The notes: generated from the sequence alone by a model not told the origin. DNA of 48,155 bases from JAWAFD01 sp964467175 (GCA_964467175.1 CAYXNY010000036.1:1-48155), one strand, 5' to 3'; positions 32,247 through 40,533 are shown, counted from the stretch's first letter. A program made the numbers and translations.

Positions 32247-33750
32247 AAAAATCTGGGAGCGATGCTTGTTTTATTTCGCTTTCTTTTTTCTTTTTTTGTT
32301 TTTCCTCTTTTTCCTGTTTTTGGTGCTTTTCTTTTCCTAGATTGTAGTTTTTGAGCAGGGAAACCATTTTTTTCTCTTTCCTAACCGCGGACCAGTAGAA
32401 TGCCTCGTCGCGTGTTTTCCTAGTCATCAATATGTAGATGTGCCCTTCCTTAAGCCGGCCCACCCTGCCCCTGCGCTGTATCGTTCTTATCTCGCTCGGT
32501 ATGGGTTCGTAAAATATTACAACATCAGAAGATGGGATGTCTATACCCTCCTCGCCTATGCTTGAGCAGACCAGGATATTGAATTTGTTGTTCCTGAAAT
32601 CTTCTACAATCTGCTCCTGTTGTTTTTTTGTGAATCCCTTTCGCTTGCCGACAAATTTTTCGGCGCTGTAGCCCTTGTTTTTTAGTATTGATAGAAGATA
32701 CTCTATCTCGTCCCTGTATTGAGCAAACAAAAGAATTTTTTTGTTTTTTAGTTTTTCAAGAAGTTCGAGAAGGAGCGTTGTTTTGGGGTGGTCTTCCTGA
32801 GCTGATGATGCCCCATGCAGAATTTTTGCTATTTCCGGCCTGCTGAGGAGAATCTTTGCTGATTTTGTTCTCTCCGCCTTTACCTTCAGGTTTGATATGT
32901 AATTCAAGAGCGCCGTGATTCCCTGCGTTTCAAGAAGCTCGGCCATGTGGTTGAGGTGGATAAGGCAGGCGTAGTTTAGAAGAAGTTTGAATTTTATCGG
33001 GTGGTTTATTTTCAAAAGCTTCTGCCTCAAATTAAGGAGCTCCCCTTTTCTTTTCAGCGGAACTGGGATCCTATGCCTTCTGAAAATCGCAAGATAGTCG
33101 TCGGTCATTTTTTCGATTAATTTTTTTATTTTTATCTGCGACTCTGAAAGTTCTGTTGGGAGCCAGATTATTTTTTTATCCATGATATATTCTTCTACAT
33201 CCGCGTCCTTTGCCTCCCGTATCTCAATATTTTTTATGTTTAGGTTTGAAACGACCTCCTCTATCCTTTCCCTTTTCCCTCCCGGGGAAGCGGTCAGCCC
33301 GATGAAAACAGCGTTTTTGCATTTTTTAGCGACCTCAACATACGCATAGTCACCAACCGCCCGGTGCGCTTCATCAAAAACAACTATGGAAACATCTTCC
33401 GGTTGCAGAAGGGAAGAAAGGTCGTTTTTGATTGTTTGGGGGGTGGCGAAAATAATTTTTTTGTTGTAAAGAGCTTTTCTTTTTGTTTTTGGCTGCTCGC
33501 CGGTTATGAGGGCCGCTTCTCCACCCCTGTCTGTTGCCCTCGCAAAACTGTTGAAATGCTGAAGCGAAAGGGGTTTTGTCGGCGCCAGGAAAAGAAATTT
33601 TCCTTGCTTCTTAGTCCAAAAAAAATCAAAAACACCAAACCCAATCAGAGTTTTGCCAAGCCCGGTTGGAAGCACAACGAGCGTGCTGCCGTTTTCTATT
33701 ATTGAGTTTATTATTTTTTTCTGGTATTCCCTAAGCATAATTTTAAGCAT
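32239..33750 (-). CDS. Hef-type DEAH helicase without nuclease domain
   Basis: 503 residues when started at the ATG at 33750; a GTG at 33771 and an ATG at 33738 are alternatives. It is a superfamily 2 helicase of the Hef/FANCM/MPH1 group: Walker A LPTGLGKT (residues 27-34), DEAH box VVFDEAHRA, motif III TASPGG, motif V EEGIDIPSSDVV and motif VI IQRRGRVGR, with a helical insert between the two domains. Full-length Hef of euryarchaea adds a nuclease domain that is missing here. The charged C-terminus ends QASLPDFF, a PCNA-interaction box. It would act on stalled forks or branched DNA. The palindrome at 33803-33820 lies about 53 nt upstream. Confidence 0.9.
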   Translation of the reverse strand: MLKIMLREYQKKIINSIIENGSTLVVLPTGLGKTLIGFGVFDFFWTKKQGKFLFLAPTKPLSLQHFNSFARATDRGGEAALITGEQPKTKRKALYNKKIIFATPQTIKNDLSSLLQPEDVSIVVFDEAHRAVGDYAYVEVAKKCKNAVFIGLTASPGGKRERIEEVVSNLNIKNIEIREAKDADVEEYIMDKKIIWLPTELSESQIKIKKLIEKMTDDYLAIFRRHRIPVPLKRKGELLNLRQKLLKINHPIKFKLLLNYACLIHLNHMAELLETQGITALLNYISNLKVKAERTKSAKILLSRPEIAKILHGASSAQEDHPKTTLLLELLEKLKNKKILLFAQYRDEIEYLLSILKNKGYSAEKFVGKRKGFTKKQQEQIVEDFRNNKFNILVCSSIGEEGIDIPSSDVVIFYEPIPSEIRTIQRRGRVGRLKEGHIYILMTRKTRDEAFYWSAVRKEKKMVSLLKNYNLGKEKHQKQEKEEKQKKKKESEIKQASLPDFFT

Positions 33751-33802
33751 ACGGACGCCCCACAATTCCACTATTCTTTTGTGGTAAAGGAATAAAAACT
33801 TT

Positions 33803-33820
33803 ATGTAACTATAGTTACAT
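33803..33820. promoter_or_regulatory. TGTAACTATAGTTACA operator, site 3 (between divergent genes)
   Basis: An 18-bp perfect palindrome (A...T ends extend the 16-bp core). It lies 1 nt before the ATG at 33822 on the right and about 53 nt before the helicase start on the left. On the right it lies between the TATA-like AATAAAAACTTTA and the start codon, so a bound protein would block transcription there. Confidence 0.85.
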
Positions 33821-33821
33821 C

Positions 33822-34064
33822 ATGTTGGTTTATATATACGACCTTTTCGGTAAGGATATAAAAGAGTACAATAAAGTAAAGCGCCGCTTTTATTATGAAT
33901 TGAAAAAGATTTTGGCCGGCAACCCACAAATAAACTGGAAGACAAAATCAATGTTGGTCGCACCCGAAAAAGAAGAAGAAAAACTCGATTATTTTTTTAA
34001 AAAATATAAAGAATGGATTATACTTTATAAATTCAAACCGCAATCCATAACCCCAATAACTTAA
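33822..34064 (+). CDS. Small Cas2-like (ferredoxin-like fold) protein, tentative
   Basis: 80 residues. It starts MLVYIYDLFGKDIKEYNKVKRRFYYELKKIL, a hydrophobic first strand with an Asp at its end followed by a helix, as in Cas2, VapD and PaaX C-terminal domains. WKTKSMLVAPEKEEEKLDYFFKKYKEW then gives a strand, the helix of a second repeat, and IILYKFKP a last strand. There are no cas genes or CRISPR array here, so a CRISPR role is unlikely. The gene shares a bidirectional control region with the helicase, with the palindrome directly before its ATG. Function unknown; the Cas2 resemblance is a fold-level guess. Confidence 0.55.
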   Translation: MLVYIYDLFGKDIKEYNKVKRRFYYELKKILAGNPQINWKTKSMLVAPEKEEEKLDYFFKKYKEWIILYKFKPQSITPIT

Positions 34065-34101
34065 ACAACTTAATAGTGGAAGTATGGGGCCCCCGGCCAC
34101 G

Positions 34102-35661
34102 CTACAATTCAATTTCAAAAAAAACCACTGGGTTTTCCAAACCAAAAGAGGCAAGGACCGCGGGGTGCACTTCGCCAACCCATCCAATATCCCTTCCAGC
34201 GTTTGTTACGGCCGCCGCCCTATTCTGGATAAAACCACCAACATTCTGCTGGTGTGTTTTAAGAGAAAACCCGCCTTCCACACCAACACGGAAAAGAACA
34301 GGTAGAATATCATTTATATTAGCCCGCTCGCCAGTTACGGCCGCGGCTAAAACTTCCTTCTCACCGCCTTCCTTATAGACCCTACCCACTTCAAATATTT
34401 TTTGCGGCATGCCCGCTGTTTTGTTCTCACCCATGACTTTAAGGAAGGAAACGAGGCATGTTGGCTTAACAACAGTGTAATCCTCACTAAGCGGGTTTTT
34501 GATGCTCTTTCCCGCCTTCCACTCCCAACCTATTTTTTCAAGGTCCGCATTGTTCGTTAGGTAGAAAGTCCGCACTTCATTAAAACCAAAACCAACCATC
34601 AAATCCACAACCCAATTGTTCTTATCCCAACCCCCACCCTCATTGTAGAGTTGCGGAATTTCAGGCTTGAAATTATTGTAGCCATAGGCAATCGCAACAT
34701 CCTCGGCAACATCCATCTCGCTCAAAATATCCGTCCTGTACGGCGGGATGAAGGCAGCCCCATGCTCATATCTTATCCCGGTCTTTTTCAGAAGTTTTTT
34801 TATCTGCTCCTCGCTGAAATCAACGCCGAGCGCGTCGTTTATGAAATTTCTTTTAACCTTCACCTTCCTTTCCTCAAGTTTCGGGTACCATTCGCCGCTG
34901 ATGCCCACTTGCTCCGCTTTCCCTCCCCTATCCACAAGCGCGCAGACAACCACATTGAGCGCCTGCGAAACCGCTTCCTTATGCGTCCCGGTCACATCTA
35001 TGACAAAATTTTTCGTTTGCGGTGTGAGCTTTGTCCTTTCGCTGTTTATTATTGGCGGAAATGAGATGACGCCTTCCTGGTCTATCAGCATAGGATATTT
35101 TTTTTCCCTTATGAGGTGGGCGTACATCTTCCCCTTTGGATGCTCCTCCAAGATCTGCTTTGCGCTCATTCTCTTGTCAAATTCAAGAGGAACGAAAACA
35201 ATATCCTCAACCGCTTTGTAGATGATTGGAAAGGCGACCCTATCCCCATCATGAATTCCGATCGCAACCTTCGCCCGCTTTCTCCCCAGCGTGTCATGAA
35301 GCTTCTCCTGCAATTGTATGAGGGAAAGAAAGAGCCCCTCGCTCGGTCTTACCCCAACAACCTTCGCCATGACAACGTACGGCCTTACCCCCCCTACGCT
35401 CTTGTCCACAACAACAAAATTTTCCTTCCTCTCGGCGGTGTATTCTTTTGGCCCCTCCTTCTCATAGTAAAGAGAGAGCGCCCTTGCCAGGCCCTCAACA
35501 GAAAGCAGGTCGGGCCTATCCGGCGTTACCTCAACATCAAGCGCACCACCCTCAACCTCCTCGCTCGGCATCCCTATTTCATTCAACCCATCAGCCACTT
35601 CCTCCTTTCGCAAACCCGTCATTTTTTTTATCTCGTCAATGGAGATTCTTACAACGGCCAT
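34102..35661 (-). CDS. pheT: Phenylalanyl-tRNA synthetase, beta subunit
   Basis: 519 residues, the shorter archaeal type. The N-terminus MAVVRISIDEIKKMTGLRKEEVADGL and the B3/B4 region VEGGALDVEVTPDRPDLLSVEGLARAL, NAFVIDVTGTHKEAVSQALNVVV-type segment and the B5 region IKKLLKKTGIRYEHGAAFIPPYRTDILSEMDVAEDVAIAYGYNN (DNA-binding-like B5 domain) are visible, then the catalytic-like module ending VGEVHPAVLASFGLENPVVFFEIEL. With the alpha subunit (not in this window) it charges tRNA-Phe. The stop of purF lies 4 nt upstream, so purF-pheT form an operon. Confidence 0.95.
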   Translation of the reverse strand: MAVVRISIDEIKKMTGLRKEEVADGLNEIGMPSEEVEGGALDVEVTPDRPDLLSVEGLARALSLYYEKEGPKEYTAERKENFVVVDKSVGGVRPYVVMAKVVGVRPSEGLFLSLIQLQEKLHDTLGRKRAKVAIGIHDGDRVAFPIIYKAVEDIVFVPLEFDKRMSAKQILEEHPKGKMYAHLIREKKYPMLIDQEGVISFPPIINSERTKLTPQTKNFVIDVTGTHKEAVSQALNVVVCALVDRGGKAEQVGISGEWYPKLEERKVKVKRNFINDALGVDFSEEQIKKLLKKTGIRYEHGAAFIPPYRTDILSEMDVAEDVAIAYGYNNFKPEIPQLYNEGGGWDKNNWVVDLMVGFGFNEVRTFYLTNNADLEKIGWEWKAGKSIKNPLSEDYTVVKPTCLVSFLKVMGENKTAGMPQKIFEVGRVYKEGGEKEVLAAAVTGERANINDILPVLFRVGVEGGFSLKTHQQNVGGFIQNRAAAVTNAGRDIGWVGEVHPAVLASFGLENPVVFFEIEL

Positions 35662-35665
35662 AAAA

Positions 35666-36988
35666 TCACTTATCAGGATATTCTTTATTAAGGCATCCGG
35701 TGCAGATGCTGCCCCCCAAAACTTCTTTCAGCTCATCTATAGTAATGTACCCCAAACTATCAACATCCAAAAACTTTCTTATCTCTTCAATCGATTTTCT
35801 AGCCGCTATAAGTTCATCCTCTGTTTTCATATCTATTCCGTAATGGCACGGCGCTTTCAGCGGCGGGCAGGTAACTCTCAGATGAACCTCCTTCGCGCCG
35901 AACTCCCTAAGCCTTTCAACAAGCTTCTTCATTGTCGTCCCTCTTACGATGCTATCATCTATCAACACAATTCTTTTTCCTTCTATAAATTCCCTCAGGA
36001 AAAAATATTTCTGCTTTGCTATTTTCTCCCGTTTTTCCTGCGACGGCTGTATAAATGTTCTCCCAACATACCTGTTTTTTACTATCGCTTCTTTGACCGG
36101 TATCCCGGATACCTCTCCGAACCCCTCCGCCGCAGTTCTTGCCGTATCAGGTATTGGAATTATGTAATCTGCTTCTGCCGGATGCTTTTTAGCCAGCTTC
36201 TTCCCAAGCTCCAACCGGGTTTTGTACACGCTCTCTCCAAAAACAGCAGAAGCCGGGTTTGCGAAATAAACAAATTCAAACATGCATCTTCTTTCTTTTT
36301 TGCTTTCAATAAGCTGTTTTTTTATTGCCCTCCCGCCCTCTATTAAATAAAGTTCGCCCGGCTTTACTTCTTCATAATGGAATATATTCAATGGTTGGAA
36401 AGCCACTGTTTCGCTGGCGAACGCATAAAAATTTTCGTTCCATCCAAAAACAAGAGGCCTTATCCCCCATGCGTCCTTTGTTGCGAAAAGCTTGTTTTTC
36501 CATATCCCAACAAGCGCATAGCTTCCCCTTGCTTTTTTTGAAAGCGCAGTAAGGGCTTCTTCAATTGTTTTTCCCTTCCTCAACTCTTCATAAAGAATGG
36601 CGAGTATTGCCTCAGAGTCCGCCGAACCCTTGAAAGAATACTTTCCTTCAAATTCCTTCTTTATCTCATCATAATTGTATATGTTTCCATTATGCGCAAC
36701 CGCCAGACCCCCTTTCTGGGATGGCTGCGCATCTTTTTTAGATGAGATCTTAAGGTTTGTTGTTGGGTAGCGCACATGGAATACCCCGGCCTCTCCTCTT
36801 CCGCCCTTCACCTCCACTAGTCCAATATTTTTGTTTGTTCTTATCTTCTCTTTGTGGAGTACACTATAGCCCCAGGCATCCTCTCCTCTTGATTGGATGT
36901 ACTTCAGCGCAAGAGTTCCAGCACAGACAATATCGGCAACACCTCTTCTTGAAAATAGCGCGACCACGCCGCAAGAATGCCTGAGCAT
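35666..36988 (-). CDS. purF: Amidophosphoribosyltransferase (PurF)
   Basis: First step of de novo purine synthesis: transfers the amide nitrogen of glutamine to PRPP. 440 residues from the ATG at 36988 (MLRHSCGVV), so cleavage after Ser5 would expose Cys6 as the N-terminal nucleophile; the in-frame start at 37003 gives a longer leader. SRGEDAWGYSVL, HVRYPTTNL, AHNGNIYNYDEI are glutaminase motifs, and VLIDDSIVRGTTM is the PRPP-binding signature. Cys residues near the C-terminus (CPPLKAPCHYG, CTGC) could hold the [4Fe-4S] cluster found in many PurFs. It is upstream of pheT in the same operon. Confidence 0.96.
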   Translation of the reverse strand: MLRHSCGVVALFSRRGVADIVCAGTLALKYIQSRGEDAWGYSVLHKEKIRTNKNIGLVEVKGGRGEAGVFHVRYPTTNLKISSKKDAQPSQKGGLAVAHNGNIYNYDEIKKEFEGKYSFKGSADSEAILAILYEELRKGKTIEEALTALSKKARGSYALVGIWKNKLFATKDAWGIRPLVFGWNENFYAFASETVAFQPLNIFHYEEVKPGELYLIEGGRAIKKQLIESKKERRCMFEFVYFANPASAVFGESVYKTRLELGKKLAKKHPAEADYIIPIPDTARTAAEGFGEVSGIPVKEAIVKNRYVGRTFIQPSQEKREKIAKQKYFFLREFIEGKRIVLIDDSIVRGTTMKKLVERLREFGAKEVHLRVTCPPLKAPCHYGIDMKTEDELIAARKSIEEIRKFLDVDSLGYITIDELKEVLGGSICTGCLNKEYPDK

Positions 36989-37038
36989 GCTTTTGCTTCT
37001 CACTAAGAGTTTAAAATATTTGTTGTTATTACCCTCCC

Positions 37039-37887
37039 GTGTTTGATCTTCTCCAATCCTTTTGCGATGCTGAAAGATGCTTCAATTTGCTTGCAGAGCA
37101 GAAAAATTATTTTCGGGTGAACACAATAAAAAACAGCATTGAAGAATTTTTCTCTTTTTCCTCCCTAGCGCATGAAAAAACACCCATTCCATTCGCTTTT
37201 TCTTCCTCTTCTTCCCTCGGGCCCACATGGGAAAATTTCCTTGGCCATATACACATCCAATCCCTTTCCTCCATGCTTCCAGCTATTGCGCTCGCACCGG
37301 AAAAAAACGACATTGTTCTTGATGCCTGCGCATCGCCGGGCTCGAAGACAACGCAGATGGCCGCGTCCATGGAGAATGAAGGAGCGATAGTCGCCAACGA
37401 CAGGAAAAACAGGCTTCCCCCGTTGCTTGCGAACATTTCCCGGCTTGGAGTTTTGAACACGGTTGTGGTTTCCCGGGATGCGAAAAAACCAATAAGAGAA
37501 GGATATTTTACGAAAGTTCTTGTGGATGTTCCATGCACTGCTCTTGGAGCATGGCAGAATGCATGGAAAAGATTCACTCCGGACATGGCAAAATCTCTCG
37601 GCCGGGTGCAGAAAGCAATGCTCATAAGCACATTTGACTCCCTAAAACCCGGAGGCTCGCTTGTGTATTCCACGTGCACATACACAAAAGAGGAGAACGA
37701 GGAGGTTGTTGCTTATTTGCTCGAGAAAAGGAAGAATGCAAAACTAGTAGGCATAGATATTCCCCACCAAATCCTTCATGAGAATGGATTGAGCGAGTAT
37801 GGAAATGAGTTCAGGAAGGTTTGGAGGGTTTATCCATGGCATCTCCAAAGCGAGGGGTTTTTCATCGCAAAGGTGGTGAAGGAATGA
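37039..37887 (+). CDS. RNA cytosine-5 methyltransferase, RsmB/NSUN family
   Basis: 282 residues starting at GTG (37039), 17-31 nt after a TATA-like AGTTTAAAATATTTG, so a leaderless GTG start is plausible. The AdoMet motif is LDACASPGSKTTQMAA; ANDRKNRLPPLLANISRLG follows. The two family cysteines are present: DVPCTALG (motif IV) and YSTCTYTKEENEE (motif VI, the nucleophile). The target RNA (tRNA or rRNA) cannot be told from the sequence. A small gene overlaps its stop codon (ATGA), so the two are translated together. Confidence 0.92.
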   Translation: MFDLLQSFCDAERCFNLLAEQKNYFRVNTIKNSIEEFFSFSSLAHEKTPIPFAFSSSSSLGPTWENFLGHIHIQSLSSMLPAIALAPEKNDIVLDACASPGSKTTQMAASMENEGAIVANDRKNRLPPLLANISRLGVLNTVVVSRDAKKPIREGYFTKVLVDVPCTALGAWQNAWKRFTPDMAKSLGRVQKAMLISTFDSLKPGGSLVYSTCTYTKEENEEVVAYLLEKRKNAKLVGIDIPHQILHENGLSEYGNEFRKVWRVYPWHLQSEGFFIAKVVKE

Positions 37888-38330
37888 GTTTTAACTTCAA
37901 AAGGTTTTGCGAGGAGAGATTCGGCATTGTTTTTCCAAAAAATATTGTATTCGAAGAGAAGAAGGAGGGGATAAGGGCCTTTGTGAAAACCCTTCTCCCG
38001 ATTGGCATAAAGGGAAAAAGAGGGATTTTGGTTTACGCAAAGGGACCCACAAACGCATTCGCAAGAACATTCGGTAAACTTGCAACAAAAAACACTGCCG
38101 GCGTGGATGAGGCCGATGCAAAAAATCTTTTCCAAAATATAAAAATAAAAAACGCGGGGAACCTTGCAAAAAATGAATATTTTATTGTTTTTTTAAAAAA
38201 CCAGCCGGTCGGAGTTGTTTTCTGCGATGGAAATTTTCTAATCCCTGCAAAGAACAAGCGCCCGCGCACTAAAAAATCACCGAAGAAGAAACATTTAAAA
38301 ACTTTAACGCCGAATTTTTCTTGGGGTTAA
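37884..38330 (+). CDS. Hypothetical protein coupled to the RNA methyltransferase, possible RNA-binding
   Basis: 148 residues from the ATG at 37884, which overlaps the preceding stop codon as ATGA, so it is translated with the methyltransferase. The frame upstream is a shadow of that gene. The sequence FNFKRFCEERFGIVFPKNIVFEEKKEGIRAFVKTLLPIGIKGKRGILVY has alpha/beta character, followed by NAFARTFGKLATKNTAGVDEADAKNLFQNI and a strongly basic tail (KNKRPRTKKSPKKKHLKTL). Its position and charge fit an RNA-binding partner, like the C-terminal domains of Nop2-type methyltransferases or a PUA-like domain. This is inference. Confidence 0.55.
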   Translation: MSFNFKRFCEERFGIVFPKNIVFEEKKEGIRAFVKTLLPIGIKGKRGILVYAKGPTNAFARTFGKLATKNTAGVDEADAKNLFQNIKIKNAGNLAKNEYFIVFLKNQPVGVVFCDGNFLIPAKNKRPRTKKSPKKKHLKTLTPNFSWG

Positions 38331-38331
38331 T

Positions 38332-38490
38332 TTGGGTTTTTTTGAATCAATAAAAAGAATATTCGAAAAAAAAGAGGAGAAATCATTAAAGCTAGAACCC
38401 GACACGCTCGCGGAGGTTGAACAAATGCCAAAAAAGAAAACGAAAAATAAAAAGGTTGCCAAAAAGAAGCGCTGCACTTACTGCGGTTAG
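38332..38490 (+). CDS. Small basic protein with C-terminal CxxC
   Basis: 52 codons starting at TTG, or 21 codons from the ATG at 38425. The C-terminal part PKKKTKNKKVAKKKRCTYCG is strongly basic and ends in a CxxC, half of a zinc knuckle. A TATA-like CATTTAAAAAC lies at 38291-38301, about 31-40 nt before the TTG. A T-rich stretch follows the stop. It has no known family; the composition and the clean end at the terminator suggest it is real, but coding is not proven. Confidence 0.4.
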   Translation: MGFFESIKRIFEKKEEKSLKLEPDTLAEVEQMPKKKTKNKKVAKKKRCTYCG

Positions 38491-38519
38491 GCGCCTTTTT
38501 CTTTTCTTATTTTTTATCC
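38491..38519 (+). terminator. T-rich terminator
   Basis: Directly after the small ORF's stop there is GCGCC followed by TTTTTCTTTTCTTATTTTTTA, a long T-rich run as in archaeal termination sites. It precedes the next promoter. Confidence 0.4.
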
Positions 38520-38541
38520 GCATGCTCACATTGGTGATTTT

Positions 38542-39681
38542 ATGAAAAAAAATGAAACAACGATAGTTTTGGCTGTGGTCGCGTTCATCGCGATCGTTGG
38601 GGTCTTGATATACGGGATAGTGATGCCGCTTGTCCATGAAGAAGGGCACGGAGAAGCGCATGAAGAAGAGAAAAAAGGCGAAGGTTTTGGGCTTCTGCTA
38701 AAATCCGCAGAATTCATGAAGGGAAAAACAGCATACCAGTTCACAACACAGGAGAAGGTGGGCGATGTTGAGAAAACATTTTTTGTAACCCAGGACGGAG
38801 AGAACGCATATATAAAAGAAACGTTGTTGGGTATTTCTAGGGAGGTTTTTTACACAGAAAACGGCTCTATTCTCTGCTTTGATTTTGCGGGAGAGAGGTA
38901 CTGCGACCTGGCGAATGAAACAAAAGAAATGCTGATAGTGGATGGGTTCAGAGCGGCGCTGTTTTCGGATAAAAGAGCTGAGATGGAAAGGAAAAGGTTT
39001 GAGATTCTTGAAAAAAGCGGCGGGCTGGAAATTTACTCCACAGAGAAGAGCAAAGCAAGCGGGAAGGACTGCACGCTGATAGAATTCAAGGCGGATTACA
39101 GCAAACTTTCTCTGTCCGGTCTTGAGGAGATAGGCCTTTCTCCATCAGACCCGGCGGTCTCGCTCGTTCCTTACTACAACTTGACCTACTGCATAGCTGA
39201 GAATGGGGAGGTTCTTTCAAAACAGATTTCATATGTCTACAAAGGACAGCAGATCGAAGAGAAGCTTACAATCGTTAACTCTGATTATGAAAGCTCAAAC
39301 ATCCCTCAACTTCCTCAGAATTTCACAGACCTGGCATCCTCGTTCGAGCGCCATTACAATATATTCAATGAATATTTTACCTGTCTTGGGTCATACGGAA
39401 AAGACAAATGCATTGCTTCTGTTGCGGTTAACCGCGCGCTCCCGGAAATGTGCGAATATGCGGAAGACAAAAACGCATGCTACGGGGCGTATGTTTCGTT
39501 CACGCTCAACCCAGCCATATGCGATAAATTTGAAGGCGAGCTGAAGGACCACTGCTTTTTTACGATAGCGTTGGGCAAAAAGGACGAATCGTTCTGCAGA
39601 AGCATGGCAAATGAAACGCTGGAACAGGAATGCATCGCGCATTTCAAACAGAACCAAACGCCATCAAACCAAACAGAATAA
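38542..39681 (+). CDS. Membrane-anchored Cys-rich hypothetical protein
   Basis: 379 residues. One membrane helix lies near the N-terminus (TTIVLAVVAFIAIVGVLIYGIVM, residues 6-28), followed by a His/Glu-rich linker (HEEGHGEAHEEEKK), so the bulk is probably outside the cell. The middle is beta-rich. The C-terminal 90 residues carry regularly spaced cysteines: YFTCLGSYGKDKCIASVAV, EMCEYAEDKNACYGAYVSF, AICDKFEGELKDHCFFTIAL, SFCRSMANETLEQECIAHF. This repeated C-x7-12-C helical pattern is found in other DPANN surface proteins. Function unknown. Confidence 0.7.
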   Translation: MKKNETTIVLAVVAFIAIVGVLIYGIVMPLVHEEGHGEAHEEEKKGEGFGLLLKSAEFMKGKTAYQFTTQEKVGDVEKTFFVTQDGENAYIKETLLGISREVFYTENGSILCFDFAGERYCDLANETKEMLIVDGFRAALFSDKRAEMERKRFEILEKSGGLEIYSTEKSKASGKDCTLIEFKADYSKLSLSGLEEIGLSPSDPAVSLVPYYNLTYCIAENGEVLSKQISYVYKGQQIEEKLTIVNSDYESSNIPQLPQNFTDLASSFERHYNIFNEYFTCLGSYGKDKCIASVAVNRALPEMCEYAEDKNACYGAYVSFTLNPAICDKFEGELKDHCFFTIALGKKDESFCRSMANETLEQECIAHFKQNQTPSNQTE

Positions 39682-39719
39682 TTTTTAACCTTTCCCCTTA
39701 TCTCTCTTCTGGTGATAAA

Positions 39720-40385
39720 ATGGATTGGTCGGTATTTGCTTCTGATGTTGTTCTGCCGGGGCTCGTTGATGGCTTCTTTGCTGCGCTGAAAATCCTGCTT
39801 GTTTTTTTAGTTGCCTGGATTGCCAGCGGGGTTTTCTGTGGCTTGGTGAGAAGAATCTCGGAAAACCTGAGGATAGAGAGAAAAATAAAAGACATGGGGC
39901 TTGGCGGTGCATTGCTCGGTTTTACCCTTACGGGAATCATCGAGTTGTTGCTTAAGTTCTACATCTATTTGTTTGCGGTGGCGATCGCCGGAAACTTATC
40001 GGGCATAACCGCGCTTGAGGTCTGGGGGTTCGGAGCGCTCGGGTACATACACGGCGCCGTACAGGGGGTTGTCCTCCTTGTGATAACGCTGTTCGTTGCG
40101 GACTATATAACCAACATAGTAAAGAAAAGCGATGCTCCATTCGCAAATGCTCTTGCGGTCGTGATTGAGGTGTTCATTGTTTACAACGGGGTTGTTCTCG
40201 CCCTTCCCACGCTCATGCCGTCCGCAGACACGACCCTGCTTAAATTGGGGTTCATGATAATACTCGGTGCATTCGCGGTTGCGTTCGCCATCGGTGCGGG
40301 GCTTGCGCTCGGGCTTGGTTTGAAGGACACCATTTCGAATATTGCCAAAAAGAGGCAGAAAACAATAGAAAAAATTCTTTCTTAA
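39720..40385 (+). CDS. Membrane protein with conserved TM-helix (CmpX/mechanosensitive-like)
   Basis: 221 residues from the ATG at 39720, preceded by GGTGATAAA; the frame upstream overlaps the previous gene and is rejected. Four or five helices: FFAALKILLVFLVAWIASGVFCGL, GALLGFTLTGIIELLLKFYIYLFAVAIAG, GYIHGAVQGVVLLVITLFVADYI, VVIEVFIVYNGVVLALPTLM, LGFMIILGAFAVAFAIGAGLALGLGLKDTISNI. The pattern GLGLKDTISN resembles the conserved TM-helix family linked to mechanosensitive channels (PF05552). It lacks the MscS beta domain. It may be a channel or a membrane scaffold. Confidence 0.7.
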   Translation: MDWSVFASDVVLPGLVDGFFAALKILLVFLVAWIASGVFCGLVRRISENLRIERKIKDMGLGGALLGFTLTGIIELLLKFYIYLFAVAIAGNLSGITALEVWGFGALGYIHGAVQGVVLLVITLFVADYITNIVKKSDAPFANALAVVIEVFIVYNGVVLALPTLMPSADTTLLKLGFMIILGAFAVAFAIGAGLALGLGLKDTISNIAKKRQKTIEKILS

Positions 40386-40415
40386 TGCTGCCCCGGAATT
40401 TTTGACTGCGCGGAC

Positions 40416-40454
40416 GTCAAGAAATCCACGGCTTAAAGGCCGTGGTCGTTTGAC
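40416..40454. repeat. Hairpin resembling an IS200/IS605 end
   Basis: CCACGGC (40426-40432) and GCCGTGG (40439-40445) form a perfect 7-bp stem around TTAAAG. GTCAAG before and TTTGAC after give an outer imperfect inverted repeat. Hairpins of this kind sit near the ends of IS200/IS605 elements. No transposase is nearby, so it would be a solitary remnant. Confidence 0.35.
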
Positions 40455-40464
40455 CGCTATTCGC

Positions 40465-40533
40465 TTCGCTTCTCGTAAAAGATAAGGAAAGTAGAAGGGC
40501 GGAAAAGCGAGGTGCGAGTTTTTTATTTATTTT
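40465..40533 (+). ncRNA. Candidate small structured RNA with T-rich tail, copy 2
   Basis: Matches 23668-23736 at 68 of 69 positions. The stem arms are 40465-40476 and 40507-40518, and a TTTTTTATTTATTTT tail follows. It lies between the IS605-like hairpin and the lhr control region; the flanks differ from those of copy 1. Confidence 0.5.

Noticed and set aside
33822..34064. CRISPR-Cas locus
   Set aside because: No repeat-spacer array or other cas gene is visible anywhere in the window.
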